Assembly: GCA_016195825.1 (NCBI GenBank)
Contig: JACPYV010000193.1
Coordinates: 1-64,000 of the forward strand
Length of the DNA: 64,000 nt
Direction of reading: 5' to 3'
Source of the DNA: Burkholderiales bacterium
GTDB taxonomy: Bacteria > Pseudomonadota > Gammaproteobacteria > Burkholderiales > Burkholderiaceae_C
A program made the translations under genes and the position numbers. Every line of letters begins with the position of its first letter. Within the stretch, counting starts at the first letter, position 1. The notes under the pieces are model-generated. The model was not told the DNA's origin. It was given only the letters and a program-made list of their open reading frames with translations, and did not search any database. Shown piece by piece: positions 40,722-49,783 of this stretch.

Positions 40722-41690
40722 TCAGTCCGTCGGTGCGCTGCAGAAGGCGAAGGTGTGCCGCCCGCGGTCCTTGGCCTCGTACATGGCGTCGTCTGCCGCC
40801 TTGAGCAGGCCCTCCGCCGAGTGCCCGTCGCCCGGGTACATCGCAATGCCCACGCTGGCCTGCGCGGTGAGCGACTGGCCGGCGATTTGCAGCGGTGCCT
40901 GCAGGTCGGACAGGATCTCGCGTGCGATGCCGGCCGCCTCGTCGCGCGTGCTCAGCCCTTCAAGCAGTACGACGAACTCGTCCCCGGCCAGCCGGGCGAC
41001 CAGATCCTCCGCGCGCACCGCGCGGCGCAGCCGTACTGACACTTCGATCAGCAGTTGGTCGCCTGCCGCGTGTCCCAAGGAGTCGTTGACGGCCTTGAAA
41101 TGGTCCAGGTCGATGAAGAGCAAGGCCAGGCTGGCGTGATGGCGGTTGGCGTGGGACAGCGCGCGCTCCAGCGAAGACATGAAGTGCAGGCGGTTCGGCA
41201 GGTCGGTCAGCGCGTCGTGGTGGGCCAGGTGGTCCAGTCGCTCCTGCACGGCCTTGACGGGCGTGATGTCGGAAGCGATGGCCACATAGTGGACGATGCA
41301 GCCGAGTTGGTTGCGGATGATGCTGATGTTCTGCCAGACGGGGTAGGCCTCGCCGCACTTGCGCCGGTTCCAGATTTCGCCCTGCCACTGGCCGGTCTGA
41401 TTCAGCGTGCGCCACAGCTCGCGGTAGAAGGTCTCGTCGTGCAGGCCGCTTTGCTGCAGGCGCGGGTTGGTGCCCAGCAGCTCGGCCTCGGCGTAGCCGG
41501 TCATGCGGCAGTAGGCCCGGTTGACGGCGATCAGCCTTGCCTTGGTGTCCGCCACGATGATGCCCAAGTCGGAGTGGTCGAACACCAACGCCGCCAGCCG
41601 GGTGCGCTGCAGCCGCTGCCGGGCCCAGCGGCCGAAGGCCAGAGCTATCAATCCGGCCGCCGCCAGTGCGAGCAGGGCCGGCTGGCTCAT
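40722..41690 (-). CDS. membrane PAS-GGDEF diguanylate cyclase
   Basis: A protein of 322 residues: one N-terminal membrane helix (about 4-21), a PAS domain (about 35-150, MTGYAEAELLG, WNRRKCGEAYPVWQ) and a GGDEF domain (about 155-318). The active-site motif is AGDEF (235-239), a variant found in active cyclases, and an inhibitory I-site RAED (226-229) sits exactly five residues before it. It should make c-di-GMP with product inhibition. ATG overlaps the protease stop (4 bp); last gene of the SDR operon. Confidence 0.92.
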   Translation of the reverse strand: MSQPALLALAAAGLIALAFGRWARQRLQRTRLAALVFDHSDLGIIVADTKARLIAVNRAYCRMTGYAEAELLGTNPRLQQSGLHDETFYRELWRTLNQTGQWQGEIWNRRKCGEAYPVWQNISIIRNQLGCIVHYVAIASDITPVKAVQERLDHLAHHDALTDLPNRLHFMSSLERALSHANRHHASLALLFIDLDHFKAVNDSLGHAAGDQLLIEVSVRLRRAVRAEDLVARLAGDEFVVLLEGLSTRDEAAGIAREILSDLQAPLQIAGQSLTAQASVGIAMYPGDGHSAEGLLKAADDAMYEAKDRGRHTFAFCSAPTD

Positions 41691-42697
41691 TCCAGCCTCA
41701 GCTGCAGTTCCTGTCCGGCACGGTGCACGACCATGCGCGTGCCGGCGATGCTGCGCCAGGCCAGCAGCGCGTTGACGAGGTCTGCGCTGCCGGTGACGGG
41801 GTGGCCGTTCATCAGGGTCACGATGTCGCCTGCGCGCAGCTGCAGGCGCTCGGCCAGGCTGCCGTGCGGCACCGACAGGATGAGCGCGCCGCTGATGTCG
41901 CCGCGGCCCGCCGCCCGCGCGACGCTGGGGGCGACGTCGTCGAACAGCGCGCCCAGGCGCGGCCGCCGAGGCAGCGTGGCGTCGCTGCGCAGCTCCGCCA
42001 CGATCTGCCGCACGATCGCGATGGGGATGGCCAGACTGGCACCCGGCGTGCCCGCGGGGCCCACGATGGTGCGCGCGCTCATGCCGGCAATGGCGCCCGA
42101 GGCGTCCAGCAGCGGCCCGCCGGAGTTGCCGGGGTTCAGTGCCACGTCGCTCTGGATGAACAGCAGCTCGCCGTCATCGCCGAAATGCCGGTCCTTGCCG
42201 CTGACGATGCCGGCGGAGGCTGAGCGCTCCAGGCCGAAGGGCTCGCCGACGGCCAGCACCCAGTCGCCCACGCTCAGGCTGTCCGGGCTGGCGAAGACGG
42301 GGTGCGCGCGCGGCGGCGGGCTGACGCGCAGCAGGGCGACGTCGGCCGTGGCGTCTTGCCCCTCCAGCGTGGCCGCGAGCAGGCGCTTGTCGGGCAGGGC
42401 CACGAGGATCTGCTGCTCGTCGCTCAGCAGGTGGGCCACGGTGGCGATGGCGCCCTGGTCATCCAGCAGAAAGCCAGCGCCGACGCGGGGCTCCTCCTCG
42501 CCGGGCACGAACATGTAGATGCCCACGGCCCAGGCGGCGCCGCGCCGGAAGGCTGCCGCGAGGCTGGTCGGCTGCGCGCTGGCAGCGGCCGGTACGGCCC
42601 CGGCTGCCCGCGCGGCAGGCGCCAGAGCGACCAGCGTCAGGGCGCCGGCAAGCAGAAGACAGAGGTGTCGTTTCGACATTCGGCAAGGCAGGTTCAT
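41687..42697 (-). CDS. HtrA-like secreted serine protease with one PDZ domain
   Basis: A protein of 336 residues (or 330 from Met7). A signal peptide runs to about residue 32 (LALAPAARA). The trypsin-like triad is His89 (TVAHL), Asp119 (TADVALL) and Ser192 (NPGNSGGPLL). One C-terminal PDZ-like domain (about 240-336) has LQLRAGDIVTLMNGHPV. A periplasmic quality-control or signalling protease is expected. Both ends overlap neighbours by 4 bp (ATGA), so it is tightly coupled in the SDR-DUF4015-protease-GGDEF set. Confidence 0.9.
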   Translation of the reverse strand: MNLPCRMSKRHLCLLLAGALTLVALAPAARAAGAVPAAASAQPTSLAAAFRRGAAWAVGIYMFVPGEEEPRVGAGFLLDDQGAIATVAHLLSDEQQILVALPDKRLLAATLEGQDATADVALLRVSPPPRAHPVFASPDSLSVGDWVLAVGEPFGLERSASAGIVSGKDRHFGDDGELLFIQSDVALNPGNSGGPLLDASGAIAGMSARTIVGPAGTPGASLAIPIAIVRQIVAELRSDATLPRRPRLGALFDDVAPSVARAAGRGDISGALILSVPHGSLAERLQLRAGDIVTLMNGHPVTGSADLVNALLAWRSIAGTRMVVHRAGQELQLRLE

Positions 42698-44004
42698 TTG
42701 GCGGGCGCGGCGGCCGGTGCGGCGGGTTCGTCGCGGGCCAGCCCGTCGTCAGCGTAGCGGTTGGCCGCGTTCCACAGCATCCAGCCGTCGGTGCCCGCGG
42801 CCTCGGCGGCGTCGATCTGCAGCCGGATCTCGCGCTCGCCGAAGGCGCGGCGGTCGAACGCGTAGTCGCGGAACGCCTGCAGCCAGGGCCTGAAGCGCAG
42901 GCCGGGCAGGCTGGTACGTTGGATAGCGCGCTGCAGGCTGCTGTGCACGATCTCGTAGGGCGAGGCCAGGGGGTCGCGGTGGCCGGGGATGCCGAAGCTG
43001 AAGCCGGACGGGTAGAGCATGGGCGAGAGGTAGTCCACGTGGCCGGCGATGGACTCCAGCTGCTGGCCGATGTGGGTGTCGTTGCTGTTCCAGGCCACGT
43101 AGCCAAAGATGTCGGCCGCGGTGAAGACGTTGTGGCGCTCCAGGCGGCTGCGGGCCGCGTCGAGGAATCCGGTGATCGCGGCGATGCGGCGGTCCTCGGT
43201 GTCGGGCTCGGCGAACTTGAGGCCGGTGGCGTCGGGGAAGCGCAGGTAGTCGAACTGGATCTCGTCGAAGCCCAGTTGCGCAGCCTCCTCGGCCAGCGCG
43301 AGATTGCGCTCCCAGGCCTCGCGCCTAAAGGGGTCGATCCAGGCCAGGCCCTCGCGGTCCTTCCAGACGCTGCCGTTGGCGTCGTGGACGGCCCAGGCCG
43401 GGTGAGCTGCCGCGTAGGGTTCGTCCTTGAAGACGACGATGCGCGCAATCAGGTACAGGCCGCGTCCCCGCAGGTCCTGCAGCAGGGCCGGCATGTCGCG
43501 CACGGTGACCAGGGGCTGCGGCAGGCCCGTGGCCGCCAGCGCCGCGCTGGGGTAGGGCACGAGGCCGCGGTCGCCCTTGACGTCGATCACCAGCGCGTTG
43601 AGCTCGGTCTCGTCGATGAGCTGGAGCGCGTCGCCGCGCAGCTGCGCGCTGCCGATGCCATGGGCCGAGAGGTACAAGGCCTTGGGCCGCAGGGGCTGCA
43701 GCGCGACCACCTGCGGCTGCGCAGCCACGACCTGGCCGCGGTATCGGGCGTAGCCGGGCGCGCGGGCCGTCAGCGGCGCGCCGGGTGCCATTTCGTCGGC
43801 GTCGAAGCGGCCCTGCGCGTCGCTGCGACGCAGCTCGGTGCCGACCATCAGTGTTGCGAACGGCACCGGCCGGCCGGTGCCGGCATCCCGCACCAGGCCG
43901 TCTCCTGCGAACGCGGGCAGGGCGGCCATCGCGCACAGCGCGATGGCCTGCCACCAGCGGGCCAGCCGCGCCGTGCGGCCACTAGCGAGCCAGGTAGCCG
44001 CCAT
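42694..44004 (-). CDS. putative glycoside hydrolase, DUF4015 family
   Basis: A protein of 436 residues from ATG 44004. It has an N-terminal export signal ([17 protein letters not shown]), a small carboxypeptidase-regulatory-like beta domain (about 35-95) and a TIM-barrel-like domain with [46 protein letters not shown] and [11 protein letters not shown], the DUF4015 pattern. The acidic residues of DVKGDRG and QFDYLRFPD are likely catalytic. The substrate is unknown; a cell-wall or exopolysaccharide glycan is possible. It overlaps the SDR gene by 23 bp. Confidence 0.85.
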   Translation of the reverse strand: MAATWLASGRTARLARWWQAIALCAMAALPAFAGDGLVRDAGTGRPVPFATLMVGTELRRSDAQGRFDADEMAPGAPLTARAPGYARYRGQVVAAQPQVVALQPLRPKALYLSAHGIGSAQLRGDALQLIDETELNALVIDVKGDRGLVPYPSAALAATGLPQPLVTVRDMPALLQDLRGRGLYLIARIVVFKDEPYAAAHPAWAVHDANGSVWKDREGLAWIDPFRREAWERNLALAEEAAQLGFDEIQFDYLRFPDATGLKFAEPDTEDRRIAAITGFLDAARSRLERHNVFTAADIFGYVAWNSNDTHIGQQLESIAGHVDYLSPMLYPSGFSFGIPGHRDPLASPYEIVHSSLQRAIQRTSLPGLRFRPWLQAFRDYAFDRRAFGEREIRLQIDAAEAAGTDGWMLWNAANRYADDGLARDEPAAPAAAPAK

Positions 44005-44731
44005 CGACCGCGTAGTAGCTGCCCGTGACGAACGAGGCCCGCGGCGAGGCCAGCCACAGCGCCAGCTCGGCCACCTCCTGCGGCGTACCGAGGCGGCCGA
44101 TCGGATGCATCGCCACCAACTGGGCGTTGGTGGCCTCATCGTTTTCCAGGCGCTCGATCATCGGCGTGTGGATGAATGCCGGCCCCACGGCGTTGATGCG
44201 GATGCCGGCGGCGGCGTACTCCATCGCGGCCGTCTTGGTCAGGCCGACCACGCCATGCTTGGCCGCGGTGTAGGCCGGCGCGTTGGCGAAGCCGACCTGG
44301 CCCAGGATGGAGGCGATGTTGACGATGGCGCCGCCGCCGTTCAGGCGCATCTGGGCGATCTGGTGCTTGAGGCCGTAGAAGACGCCGGACAGGTTGACGG
44401 CGATGACGCGCTGCCAGGCCTCGTCGGGGTAGTCCGCCGTCGGCGCCAGGTCGCCGCCGATGCCGGCGTTGTTGCAGGCGACGTCCAGCCGGCCGAAGGT
44501 CTGCACGGCGTGTGCCACCAGCAGGCGGCAGTCCTCGGGGCGGCTCACGTCGGCCGCGCAGTAGCTGGCCTGGCCACCTTGCTGGGCGATGGCGGCAACC
44601 GTCTGCCGGCCGCCGTCGGGGTCGACGTCGGAGACGACGACCTGGGCGCCTTCTCGCGCGAACGTGAGCGCGATCGCGCGGCCTATGCCGGATGACGCAC
44701 CGGTCACCAGGGCGACTTTGCCTTGAAGCAT
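43982..44731 (-). CDS. SDR-family oxidoreductase
   Basis: A classical short-chain dehydrogenase of 249 residues. TGASSGIG (10-17) binds NAD(P), NNAG is present, and catalytic Ser (NIASILG), Tyr and Lys (YTAAK) are intact. Asp37 at the end of beta2 ([10 protein letters not shown]) suggests NAD preference. It reduces or oxidises an alcohol/ketone not identifiable here. It leads the overlapping four-gene operon and has an FNR-type box 61 bp upstream. Confidence 0.92.
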   Translation of the reverse strand: MLQGKVALVTGASSGIGRAIALTFAREGAQVVVSDVDPDGGRQTVAAIAQQGGQASYCAADVSRPEDCRLLVAHAVQTFGRLDVACNNAGIGGDLAPTADYPDEAWQRVIAVNLSGVFYGLKHQIAQMRLNGGGAIVNIASILGQVGFANAPAYTAAKHGVVGLTKTAAMEYAAAGIRINAVGPAFIHTPMIERLENDEATNAQLVAMHPIGRLGTPQEVAELALWLASPRASFVTGSYYAVDGGYLAR

Positions 44732-44785
44732 GGCTGTTCTCCTACAACGAAGGCCTCATGAGACCCGCTTGCCCCCCGCCGAGGC

Positions 44786-44799
44786 TTGATGGCCGTCAA
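44786..44799. promoter_or_regulatory. FNR/Anr-type box before SDR operon (site 4)
   Basis: TTGAT-GGCC-GTCAA, symmetric except for one pair. The centre is 61 bp before the SDR start at 44731. It shares the 157-bp divergent gap with site 5. Confidence 0.6.
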
Positions 44800-44822
44800 G
44801 GAAGTGAGCGGGACACCATCCC

Positions 44823-44836
44823 TTGATCCCCATCAA
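44823..44836. promoter_or_regulatory. FNR/Anr-type box before DUF2892 gene (site 5)
   Basis: TTGAT-CCCC-ATCAA, a perfect match to the FNR/Anr consensus. The centre is 59 bp before ATG 44889. Confidence 0.75.
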
Positions 44837-44888
44837 TGACCCCGCGTCCGTTGCTCCGCAAGATGGGCGCATCTGCAAGGAGAACACC

Positions 44889-45098
44889 ATGCTGAAGAAC
44901 GTTGGTTCCCTGGACCGCATCGCCCGTGTGCTCGTGGGCCTGGCGCTGATCGCCTGCGTGCTGCTGGGCGTCATCGGAGGGTGGGGCTGGGTGGGCCTGC
45001 TGCCGTTGCTCACAGGGCTGATCGGCGTCTGCCCGGCCTATCTGCCGTTTGGGCTCAGCAGCTGCGGCGTCAAGGCCAAGGCGCCCGGCGCGGAGTAG
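44889..45098 (+). CDS. DUF2892 small membrane protein
   Basis: A protein of 69 residues from ATG 44889 with an AAGGAG site. The N-terminal NVGSLDRIARVLVG and two hydrophobic helices (about 15-33, 36-52) ending FGLSSCGVK match DUF2892, the inner-membrane domain also found fused to rhodanese in YgaP. A Cys in the CPAY segment and one near the C-terminus could be redox or metal ligands. It is 3 bp upstream of an AhpD-like gene. Confidence 0.88.
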   Translation: MLKNVGSLDRIARVLVGLALIACVLLGVIGGWGWVGLLPLLTGLIGVCPAYLPFGLSSCGVKAKAPGAE

Positions 45099-45101
45099 CC
45101 C

Positions 45102-45455
45102 ATGTCCTCCACACGCACCGACTACCGCGCCTTGACGCAGCGCGTCAGCGCCGACCTGGCCACGCTGCGCGCCGCCACGCCGGAGACGATGAAGGCGTTC
45201 GACGACCTGGGCCACGCGGCCTTGACCAGCGGCGCGCTAGACCGCAAGACCAAGGAGCTGATGGCGCTCGCGCTGGGCGTGGCCACGCACTGCGACGCCT
45301 GCATCGGCTTTCATGTGCAGGCGCTCGTTAGGCTGGGCGCCACGCGCCAGGAGATCGACGAGGCGCTGGGCGTGGCAACCTACATGGGCGGCGGGCCGTC
45401 GCTGATGTACGCGGCCAACGCGGTCAGCGCCTTCGAGGAGTTCTCGCGCGTCTGA
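45102..45455 (+). CDS. carboxymuconolactone decarboxylase/AhpD-family protein
   Basis: A protein of 117 residues. The CxxC of the family is present as HCDACIGFHVQAL, and EIDEALGVATYMGGGPSLMYA is the usual helix-turn segment. With CxxC and the trailing His it is more like AhpD-type peroxidase partners than decarboxylases, so a thiol-dependent oxidative-stress role is likely. It shares a transcript with the DUF2892 gene and its FNR-type box. Confidence 0.92.
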   Translation: MSSTRTDYRALTQRVSADLATLRAATPETMKAFDDLGHAALTSGALDRKTKELMALALGVATHCDACIGFHVQALVRLGATRQEIDEALGVATYMGGGPSLMYAANAVSAFEEFSRV

Positions 45456-45471
45456 ACCTGCCGGGAAGGGC

Positions 45472-46773
45472 TCAGGCGGGCTGCTCCGGCTGCAGCCGGT
45501 CGCGGCGTGCCAGCGCCGGGAAGAGTCGGCACCACAGCAGCACGACCGCCAGCGTGCCCGCGCCGCCCAGCAGCACCGAGCCCACCGGCCCCAGCAGGGC
45601 GGCGGTGGCGCCGGACTCGAACTCGCCGAGCTGGTTGCTGGCACCGATGAATACCGAGTTCACCGCGCCGACCCGGCCGCGCATCTCGTCCGGCGTCTCC
45701 AACTGCACCAGGGACTGGCGGATGACGACGCTGACCATGTCGGCCGCGCCGCTGACCACCAGCACCCCGAAGGCGACCCCGAACGACGTGGTCAGCGCGA
45801 AGGCGATCATCGAGCCGCCGAACACCGCCACGGCACCCAGCAGCCAGTGGCCGGCACGGCTGGCAATGGGCCGGCGCGCGAGCGCCAGGCCTACGACCAC
45901 CGCGCCCAGCGCCGGCGCTGCTCGCAGCAGGCCCAGGCCCTCGGGGCCGGTGTGCAGGATGTCGCGCGCGAAGATGGGCAGCAGCGCCGTCGCACCGCCC
46001 AGCAGCACGGCGAACAGGTCCAGCGAGATCGCGCCCAGCACGACCGGGCGCTGCCAGATGAAGTGGATGCCGGCCGTCAGCTGCTCCAGTCCCGGCGATG
46101 CGCGACGCGCCTGCACGGGCCGGTGGCGGATGGCCAGCACGCTGGCGATCGCCGCGACCAGCAGCACGACGGACACGCCGTAGACCACCGCGGCGCCCCA
46201 GTGCGCGGCGGCCTGTGCCTGGCCCTGGCCCAGACGGCTGGCCACCCACGGCCCCAGCGCGTACAGCGCGCCGCCCAGCGCCGGGCCGGCAATGATGGCG
46301 GCCTGCATTGTCGAGCTGGCGGCGGCCACTGCGCGCGGCAGCAGCACGGGCGGCACCAGCGTAGGCATCAGCGCCTGCTGGGCCGGCATCTGCAACGCGC
46401 GTGCACAGCCCAGCAGTACTGATAGCAGCAGGATCAACGGCGACCCCACCCAGCCGCCGCCGCTGGCCAGCGCCAGGCAGGCCGCAGCGGCAAGCTGCAG
46501 GCTCAGGCTGCTGGTCAGCAGCAGCCGTCGGTCGTGCTGGTCCACCACGTGGCCCGCGGGGAGCGTCAGCAGCAGGGCCGGCAGGAACTGGGCGAGGCCC
46601 ACCAGGCCCAGGTCCCAGGCACTGGAAGTCAGGTCGTACATCTGCCATCCCAGCGCCACCATCAGCATCTGATTGGCGGCACCGCCGGTCACGCGCGCGC
46701 CGAGCAGGCGCATGTAGTCGAGCTGGTCGCGCAGGCGTGCGGGCGCGGCGCGCGTCGTGTCAGGGAACGTCAT
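45472..46773 (-). CDS. MFS transporter (EntS/DUF894-like)
   Basis: An inner-membrane protein of 433 residues with 12 predicted helices. QMYDLTSSAWDLGLVGLAQF, LPAGHVVDQHDRR (the loop 2-3 motif of the EntS-like MFS group) and the second-half SGAADMVSVVIRQSLVQLETPDEMRGRVGAV-type motif place it with siderophore/drug-export MFS proteins. The substrate is unknown. It is divergent from the radical SAM gene across a 129-bp gap. Confidence 0.9.
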   Translation of the reverse strand: MTFPDTTRAAPARLRDQLDYMRLLGARVTGGAANQMLMVALGWQMYDLTSSAWDLGLVGLAQFLPALLLTLPAGHVVDQHDRRLLLTSSLSLQLAAAACLALASGGGWVGSPLILLLSVLLGCARALQMPAQQALMPTLVPPVLLPRAVAAASSTMQAAIIAGPALGGALYALGPWVASRLGQGQAQAAAHWGAAVVYGVSVVLLVAAIASVLAIRHRPVQARRASPGLEQLTAGIHFIWQRPVVLGAISLDLFAVLLGGATALLPIFARDILHTGPEGLGLLRAAPALGAVVVGLALARRPIASRAGHWLLGAVAVFGGSMIAFALTTSFGVAFGVLVVSGAADMVSVVIRQSLVQLETPDEMRGRVGAVNSVFIGASNQLGEFESGATAALLGPVGSVLLGGAGTLAVVLLWCRLFPALARRDRLQPEQPA

Positions 46774-46885
46774 CGGGACGGAGTCTCGGGGAAATCGGTG
46801 CCGCGGGTCTTGAAGCGCTGGCTTGCCCCCGCGGCGGCAGCGTCAAACCGGCGCGCATTCGGAGGGATTGGATTGGGTGCAAATG

Positions 46886-46901
46886 CTGTATATATTTACA
46901 G
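46886..46901. promoter_or_regulatory. LexA (SOS) box before radical SAM gene
   Basis: CTGTATATATTTACAG matches the CTGT-(AT-rich 8)-ACAG SOS consensus with one asymmetric position. It ends one base before the ATG at 46903 and lies in the gap between divergent MFS and radical SAM genes. Confidence 0.8.
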
Positions 46902-46902
46902 T

Positions 46903-48027
46903 ATGTCGCCCGCCCCCACCCGCATTGCTGCCGCCCAGCCCACCCTCGTGCCGATCGCCTCGATCAAGGGCCGCGGCACCGCCACGGCGATGCCGCACCG
47001 CTTCGAGCAGCGCGAGCGCGAGCAGTACGACGACGGCTGGGGCTCGCTGGACCAGGACGCTGCCGAGGAGCACCTGCCGCCGGCCACCCAGGTCATCGAG
47101 GAGCAGGCCAGGAAGATCGTCTCCAGCAATCAGTCACCGGACATCTCGTTCGACTACTCCATCAATCCTTACCGGGGCTGCGAGCATGGCTGCATCTACT
47201 GTTTTGCCCGGCCCACGCACAGCTACCTGAACCTGTCCCCTGGGCTGGACTTCGAGACGCGCATCGTCGCCAAGGTCAACGCGGCCGAGCGGTTGCGCGA
47301 GACGCTGACCAGCCCGAAATACGTGCCCAAGTCCTTGGTGCTGGGCACAGCGACGGACGCCTACCAGCCGGTCGAGCGCCGGCTGGGCATCACGCGCCGT
47401 GTCGTCGAGGTGCTGGCCGGGTGCGGCCACCCGTTCTCTGTGGTCACCAAGTCAAGCGGCATCGAGCGCGACCTGGACCTGATCGCGCCCATGGCCGCGC
47501 AAGGCCTGGTGTCGGTCTATCTGTCTGTCACGACGCTGGACAACGACCTGGCGCGCATCCTGGAGCCGCGCGCTGCCGCGCCGGCGCGGCGGCTGCGCAC
47601 CATCCAGGCGCTGGCCGAGGCCGGTGTGCCGGTGGGCGTCAGCGTGTCGCCCATCATCCCGTTTATCAACGAGCCCGAGCTGGAGCGCATCCTGGAAGCC
47701 GCCGCGGCGGCGGGCGCCAGCAGCGCGTTCAGTATCCCGGTGCGCCTGCCCTGGGAGGTGAACCCTCTGTTCCAAGACTGGCTGGCCAGGCACTTCCCAG
47801 ACCGCGCGGAGCGCGTGATGGCGCGCATCCGCGACATGCGTGGCGGCAAGGACAACGATGCGAACTTCGGCACCCGCATGACGGGTGAGGGCATCTGGGC
47901 CGACCTGCTGCGCGCGCGGCTGCGGCGGGCGGCCGCCAAGCTGGGGCTGCGCACGGAGCGGCGGCCGGTGCAACTGGCGCTGTTCAACCGGCCGAGGAAG
48001 CCCTCCGCGCAGGGAGATCTTTTCTAG
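46903..48027 (+). CDS. PA0069-family radical SAM protein
   Basis: A protein of 374 residues from ATG 46903; a GTG at 46948 is an alternative that would leave room for a leader after the LexA box. The conserved SIKGRGTAT and DDGWGSLD opening is followed by the [4Fe-4S] cluster motif GCEHGCIYCFARP (C-x3-C-x2-C). VLGTATDAYQPVER and VSVSPIIPFINEPELE are SPL-like family features, related to spore photoproduct lyase. The family member PA0069 belongs to the Pseudomonas LexA regulon as I recall, so a DNA-damage role is likely. Confidence 0.9.
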   Translation: MSPAPTRIAAAQPTLVPIASIKGRGTATAMPHRFEQREREQYDDGWGSLDQDAAEEHLPPATQVIEEQARKIVSSNQSPDISFDYSINPYRGCEHGCIYCFARPTHSYLNLSPGLDFETRIVAKVNAAERLRETLTSPKYVPKSLVLGTATDAYQPVERRLGITRRVVEVLAGCGHPFSVVTKSSGIERDLDLIAPMAAQGLVSVYLSVTTLDNDLARILEPRAAAPARRLRTIQALAEAGVPVGVSVSPIIPFINEPELERILEAAAAAGASSAFSIPVRLPWEVNPLFQDWLARHFPDRAERVMARIRDMRGGKDNDANFGTRMTGEGIWADLLRARLRRAAAKLGLRTERRPVQLALFNRPRKPSAQGDLF

Positions 48028-48039
48028 CTCGCGGGGAGG

Positions 48040-49725
48040 TCAGCGCCGGCAGCCAGCCAGCAGATCCCACTCGGGCTTGTACACATCGGCGCGGGCACCC
48101 ATCCAGCCCATGGCGGTGTGGAAGAGGTTGTCGTGCGACGCCGGCTTGTCCCGCAAGGCCTGTAGGCAGCCTGGCTTGAGCGATGCTGCCAGGCCGCCGT
48201 CCTGCGGTAGCCACAGCAACATGGGCACACGGGTCTGCTCGTCCGGCGCCATCGCGTAAGGCATGCCGTGCAGGTAGAGGCCGTTCTCGCCGAGAGACTC
48301 GCCGTGGTCGGACACGTAGAGCATGCCAGGGTCGAAGCGGCTGGCCTGGGTTCGCAGCCAGACGATGGAGCGGGCCAGCAGCCGGTCGGTCGTCGCGATG
48401 GTGTTGTCGTAGCCGTTGACGACCTGTTCGCGCGGGCATTGCTGCAGCGCGTTGCTGCGGCACTCTGGCTGGAAGGGCTTGAGATCGGGTGGCGAGCGCT
48501 TGAAGTAGGCCGGCCCGTGGCTGCCCATCTGGTGCATGAGCAGCACGAGGCCGCGCTTGACGCGTTCCTGATCCAGCGCAGCGATGCGCCTGTCCAGCTC
48601 GTGCAGTAGCGACTCGTCGAAGCACTCCTCGCCGTCGCACAGGCCAGCCGGCAGCGGCGCGGCGCCCTCGGGCAGCTTCGTCGTGGGGCTGTTGGGCACG
48701 CGGTCGCACAAGCCCTTGCAGCCGCTCTGGTTGTCCAGCCACAGCACGGCCAGGCCTGCGCGCTGCAGCACGTCCAGCAGATTCTCCTGCGTGCCCTTCA
48801 CGTCGCCGAAGGCCGTGCGGCCCAGCGGCGAGAACATGCAGGGCAGCGACGCTGCCGTGCTAGTGCCGCAGGACCTGACCTGCTGCAGGCTCAGCAGGCC
48901 GGGATCGGCCAGCGCGGCCAGCGCCGGGTTGGTGGGTCGGGCATAGCCGTTCAGGCTGAAGTTCATGGCCCGCGCCGTCTCGCCGACGACGAACAGCAGC
49001 AGCGGCGGCTTGGTGCCGTCCGTACGCGGCAGCAGGTGGGCGTCGGCGCCGATGACGGCCGGCGGGCCACTGGGGGCGGCCTGGCCGCGCAGCGCGGCGC
49101 TGCTGACCGAATAGACCGCGTTCAGCGGCGTGACCATGTAGCGCAGCGTCTTGTAGTTACGCATCGTCGACGACAGGTCTGCAAACACGCTCAGCGCCAG
49201 CAGCACCATGGCGACCAGGCCCAGCCCGAAGCTGGCGACGTTGCCGCCCAGGCGCTTCGCGAAGGCCTGGCGCGGCGCGGCAGGCCGGCGCAGCAGCCAC
49301 CAGGCCGGCAGGGCGCCCAGCAGTGCCATGCTGACGAGCAGCCGCCAGCTCAGCAGGTCGCGCGTCTCGCGCACGTCGGTCTGCATCATGTTCACGACCA
49401 TGGTCGGGTCGAAGACGATGCAGTAGCTGCCGATGAAATGCGCCAGCGCGCCGGCCGAGAGGAGCAGTACGGCCAGCAGCCCCTTGATGAGCCGCGGCCA
49501 GGCCAGCAGGCTGAGCAGCGCGCCGGTGGCGGCAGTGACCATGCCGGCAAATGCGACGGTGAAGACGAGGCCGCGCACACCGGTGATGTCGGGCAGCGTC
49601 TGCAGCTGTTGCCACAGCGGCCAGTTGGCCAGCAGGCCCATCCACAACGCGGCCAGCCAGGCCTGGGTCAGTGGACGCGAGGTGTCGGGCTGGAACCAGG
49701 CCAGCAGGCGCTTGAGCAAGGACAT
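48040..49725 (-). CDS. eptA: lipid A phosphoethanolamine transferase
   Basis: EptA-type enzymes add phosphoethanolamine to lipid A and lower susceptibility to cationic peptides. It has 561 residues: five N-terminal membrane helices (about 22-182), then a periplasmic sulfatase-like domain with VVGETARA (zinc Glu249), SCGTSTA (nucleophile Thr288 or 290), CMFSP, and DHGESLGENGLYLHG. Six or more cysteines in the periplasmic part fit the family's disulfides. MCR-type proteins share this fold; the symbol is by family, as no two-component neighbour is present. Confidence 0.9.
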   Translation of the reverse strand: MSLLKRLLAWFQPDTSRPLTQAWLAALWMGLLANWPLWQQLQTLPDITGVRGLVFTVAFAGMVTAATGALLSLLAWPRLIKGLLAVLLLSAGALAHFIGSYCIVFDPTMVVNMMQTDVRETRDLLSWRLLVSMALLGALPAWWLLRRPAAPRQAFAKRLGGNVASFGLGLVAMVLLALSVFADLSSTMRNYKTLRYMVTPLNAVYSVSSAALRGQAAPSGPPAVIGADAHLLPRTDGTKPPLLLFVVGETARAMNFSLNGYARPTNPALAALADPGLLSLQQVRSCGTSTAASLPCMFSPLGRTAFGDVKGTQENLLDVLQRAGLAVLWLDNQSGCKGLCDRVPNSPTTKLPEGAAPLPAGLCDGEECFDESLLHELDRRIAALDQERVKRGLVLLMHQMGSHGPAYFKRSPPDLKPFQPECRSNALQQCPREQVVNGYDNTIATTDRLLARSIVWLRTQASRFDPGMLYVSDHGESLGENGLYLHGMPYAMAPDEQTRVPMLLWLPQDGGLAASLKPGCLQALRDKPASHDNLFHTAMGWMGARADVYKPEWDLLAGCRR

Positions 49726-49783
49726 CGATGAGGGGGAGAGAGGGCGGCGGGGCGCATTCTCGCCGCGCGCGTGTGACGCGTGG

